Below, piece by piece: positions 62,496-64,000 of a DNA stretch of 64,000 bases. The stretch's first letter is position 1. Each line of letters opens with the position of its first letter. Under the pieces are notes generated by a model, which was given only the letters and a program-made list of their open reading frames with translations, made no database searches and was not told where the DNA came from. Origin of the DNA: Tetrahymena elliotti 4EA (taxonomy: Eukaryota > Ciliophora > Oligohymenophorea > Hymenostomatida > Tetrahymenidae); NCBI GenBank assembly GCA_000231825.2, contig JH720335.1, forward strand, positions 570,291-634,290, given 5' to 3'. The position numbers and the translations under genes are program-made.

Positions 62496-63154
62496 TCAAT
62501 AATGAATTGAAATTAACTTCTTTAAGAAGAACTCATCTCTTTTAATTAAAAATAATGTAAATATTTTTTGCATCACAAATAAACAAGAAAAGTGGATCGA
62601 GGACTATTTCAGGATTTAATATAAATAGCTATCGACCTAATTTCTATAAATAAAATCTATAACATTTCAATCAAATATTTACCATAATTAAGCTCGAATG
62701 ATTCAATTTATTATATCCTCTCTACCATTTTAACTCTTTTAAATTATGAAATTTACCTTAAATCTACATCACTATCTTAAAAAAAATTTAGATTATAATC
62801 TAGTTCTACAACCTGATCTCCAAATATATAAAATATGTCTTTGTATGGTTAGATATTTTAATAAAGAGATACACCAAGCTTCCCATCTATATATTATTTT
62901 TATTTCAGCTTTAGTTGGATGAATTTAGATACTTTCTTTGCCCTTTTTTTAATAAATTTTTTAGATAATATCTCTTGATTTCTTTTTTAATCTTCCATCT
63001 TATCATCTTCTGAAATTTAATTTTCAGAGCTAATCAAAGAATGAGATGGCGTTTAAAGCAAAATATATTATCCGTAACACTTCTCAAAATCAAAATCAGA
63101 ATCATCCTAATATTCCATAATAAAATCTTCCTATTTTTTTAGAGATATCTCCAT
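62496..63154 (-). CDS. small hypothetical protein, 2 exons (181 aa)
   Basis: Exon 1 is 63154-62757 and exon 2 is 62643-62496. The intron is 113 nt, phase 2 (AG|GTAAAT ... TATAG), and TGA is at 62498-62496. It starts MEISLKKQEDFIMEYQDDSD with an acidic N-terminus, followed by a Lys-rich helix (KKFIKKRAKKVSKFIQLKLK). A compact part reads DGKLGVSLYQNIQPYKDIFY and FGDQVVELDYNLNFF. The second exon reads NQVDSYLYQILKQSSIHFSC and ends FFLKKLISIHY. Reading straight through the intron also stays open until TGA at 62611-62609, but the spliced version gives better protein sequence. No signal peptide or catalytic motif is visible. Family not recognised. Confidence 0.6.
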
Positions 63155-64000
63155 TTTTTTGTTTTTAATTTCTCTACTTACAAACTTAAATTAGTGATGA
63201 TGATTATTATTTAATTACTAACTAAAATCCTATTTTATGTAATAATAAGCATTAATCTTAAAAACCCTTATAATTCGAAGAGGTTTTATGGAAATAATCA
63301 TACTTATAATTTTTTTCTTTATCTTTTCCATATTAATAGCATAATGTAATCTTACTTGAACTTGATTATCAACTCAGAAATTCCAATGATTTATTATTCT
63401 AGAAACCTTCTATTTTCAATTGGAAATTATTTCTATTTCAAATACATTTTTGATTGCTTTATCTTCGTTATAAAAATATTTTTAAAAGTAATAAATTATT
63501 CAATGTGTAAACATTTTTTTTATACTATACATTTTAATTCATTAGGGTTAAGAATTAATTTTATTACTTTAAAGTTTGACTTATTCTTTAAAAAAAACAT
63601 CTAATCAAATTTTTATTTTAATTTCAATATTTCAAAATGAATTCTAAAGAAGATAAATGATTAATTCTTCAATTTTCACTAAAGATTAGACCTAAATAAA
63701 TCGCTAAAATTAACAAATAATTTATGGATATGTTTTTCAATTTAGCATCTTATTTAATTCAAATTACAAATAAACACTTGATTTAATATTAAAATAAAAA
63801 CTGTTGAGATTAGAACATTTTGATAGACCACATCCTTTTTTTTATTCCAATTTCACTAATTCTGTTTTAAAAAAAATAAATATTTGATATTTAAAAATCT
63901 CTAAAAAGATAAAAATGGAAAATCAATTTGAAAATAATAAATAAAACTGAATGAGCCAAATATCGATCAAATCAATTCAAAATTAGTTTTTTATAAAAAA
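63155..64000. other. AT-rich right edge, upstream of the minus-strand gene
   Basis: Upstream region of the 63154 gene running to the window edge. Frames at 63356 (82 codons, Ile/Phe-rich) and at 63915 (MENQFENNKQN then TGA) are open but not convincing as genes. No RNA gene or repeat was recognised. Confidence 0.45.

Noticed and set aside
62609..63154. Unspliced version of the right-end minus-strand gene ending at TGA 62611-62609
   Set aside because: It is open, but the spliced reading to TGA 62498-62496 uses a strong AG|GTAAAT donor and gives clearly better protein sequence after the junction.

Overview
The window looks like macronuclear DNA of an oligohymenophorean ciliate, most likely Tetrahymena or a close relative. 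The sequence is extremely AT-rich. Every long gene stays open only if TAA and TAG are read as glutamine and TGA is the sole stop. Introns are short, AT-rich and GT-AG, and intergenic gaps are long. Under the standard code nearly all genes shatter, so all calls below use the ciliate code. No telomeric CCCCAA repeats, rRNA, plasmid-like or bacterial features were seen.

Layout from left to right: the first codons of a minus-strand gene running off the left edge; a small unknown protein (932-1582, +); a large B-box zinc-finger protein (2785-5916, +); a glutamine-rich protein with one intron (7323-10119, +); a 15-exon secretory, cysteine-rich repeat protein with one C-terminal membrane span (11486-18366, +); a possible MITE-like element (20170-20392); a coiled-coil protein ending in an ADP-ribosyltransferase-like domain (20508-22430, -); a 1191-residue coiled-coil protein with 4 exons (23648-27386, -); a Q-rich coiled-coil protein with 3 exons (28626-30584, +); a tRNA-Asn(GTT) (33532-33605, +); an AGC protein kinase with an N-terminal PH/TH1-like region (34645-36465, -); a 6.8-kb stretch without a convincing gene but with two degenerate repeats; a B-box plus WD40-like protein (43251-45026, +); a TPR gene remnant (45275-45523, -); a multipass membrane protein with a Cys-rich ectodomain (45965-47821, -); an HDAC11-like (class IV) deacetylase (50594-52309, -); a gene remnant (53930-54820, +); a small gene with unusual, C-ending codon use (55819-56820, +); about 5 kb of nearly featureless DNA; and two small convergent genes at 61663-62466 (+) and 62496-63154 (-).

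The genes do not form an operon or one pathway. They are independent eukaryotic units, many of them glutamine-rich, coiled-coil or zinc-binding proteins of unknown role. The clearest functions are the tRNA, the kinase, the deacetylase and the ADP-ribosyltransferase-like protein. Because only TGA stops translation in this AT-rich DNA, open frames of 100-300 codons arise by chance. Calls in the deserts therefore rest on amino-acid composition and splice-site logic and carry low confidence. No wholly new biological system could be demonstrated. The best leads are the exon-repeat coupling of the Cys-rich gene, the transposon-like element, the tandem gene-fragment duplication near 37.8-38.15 kb, and coding-like relics in the gaps.
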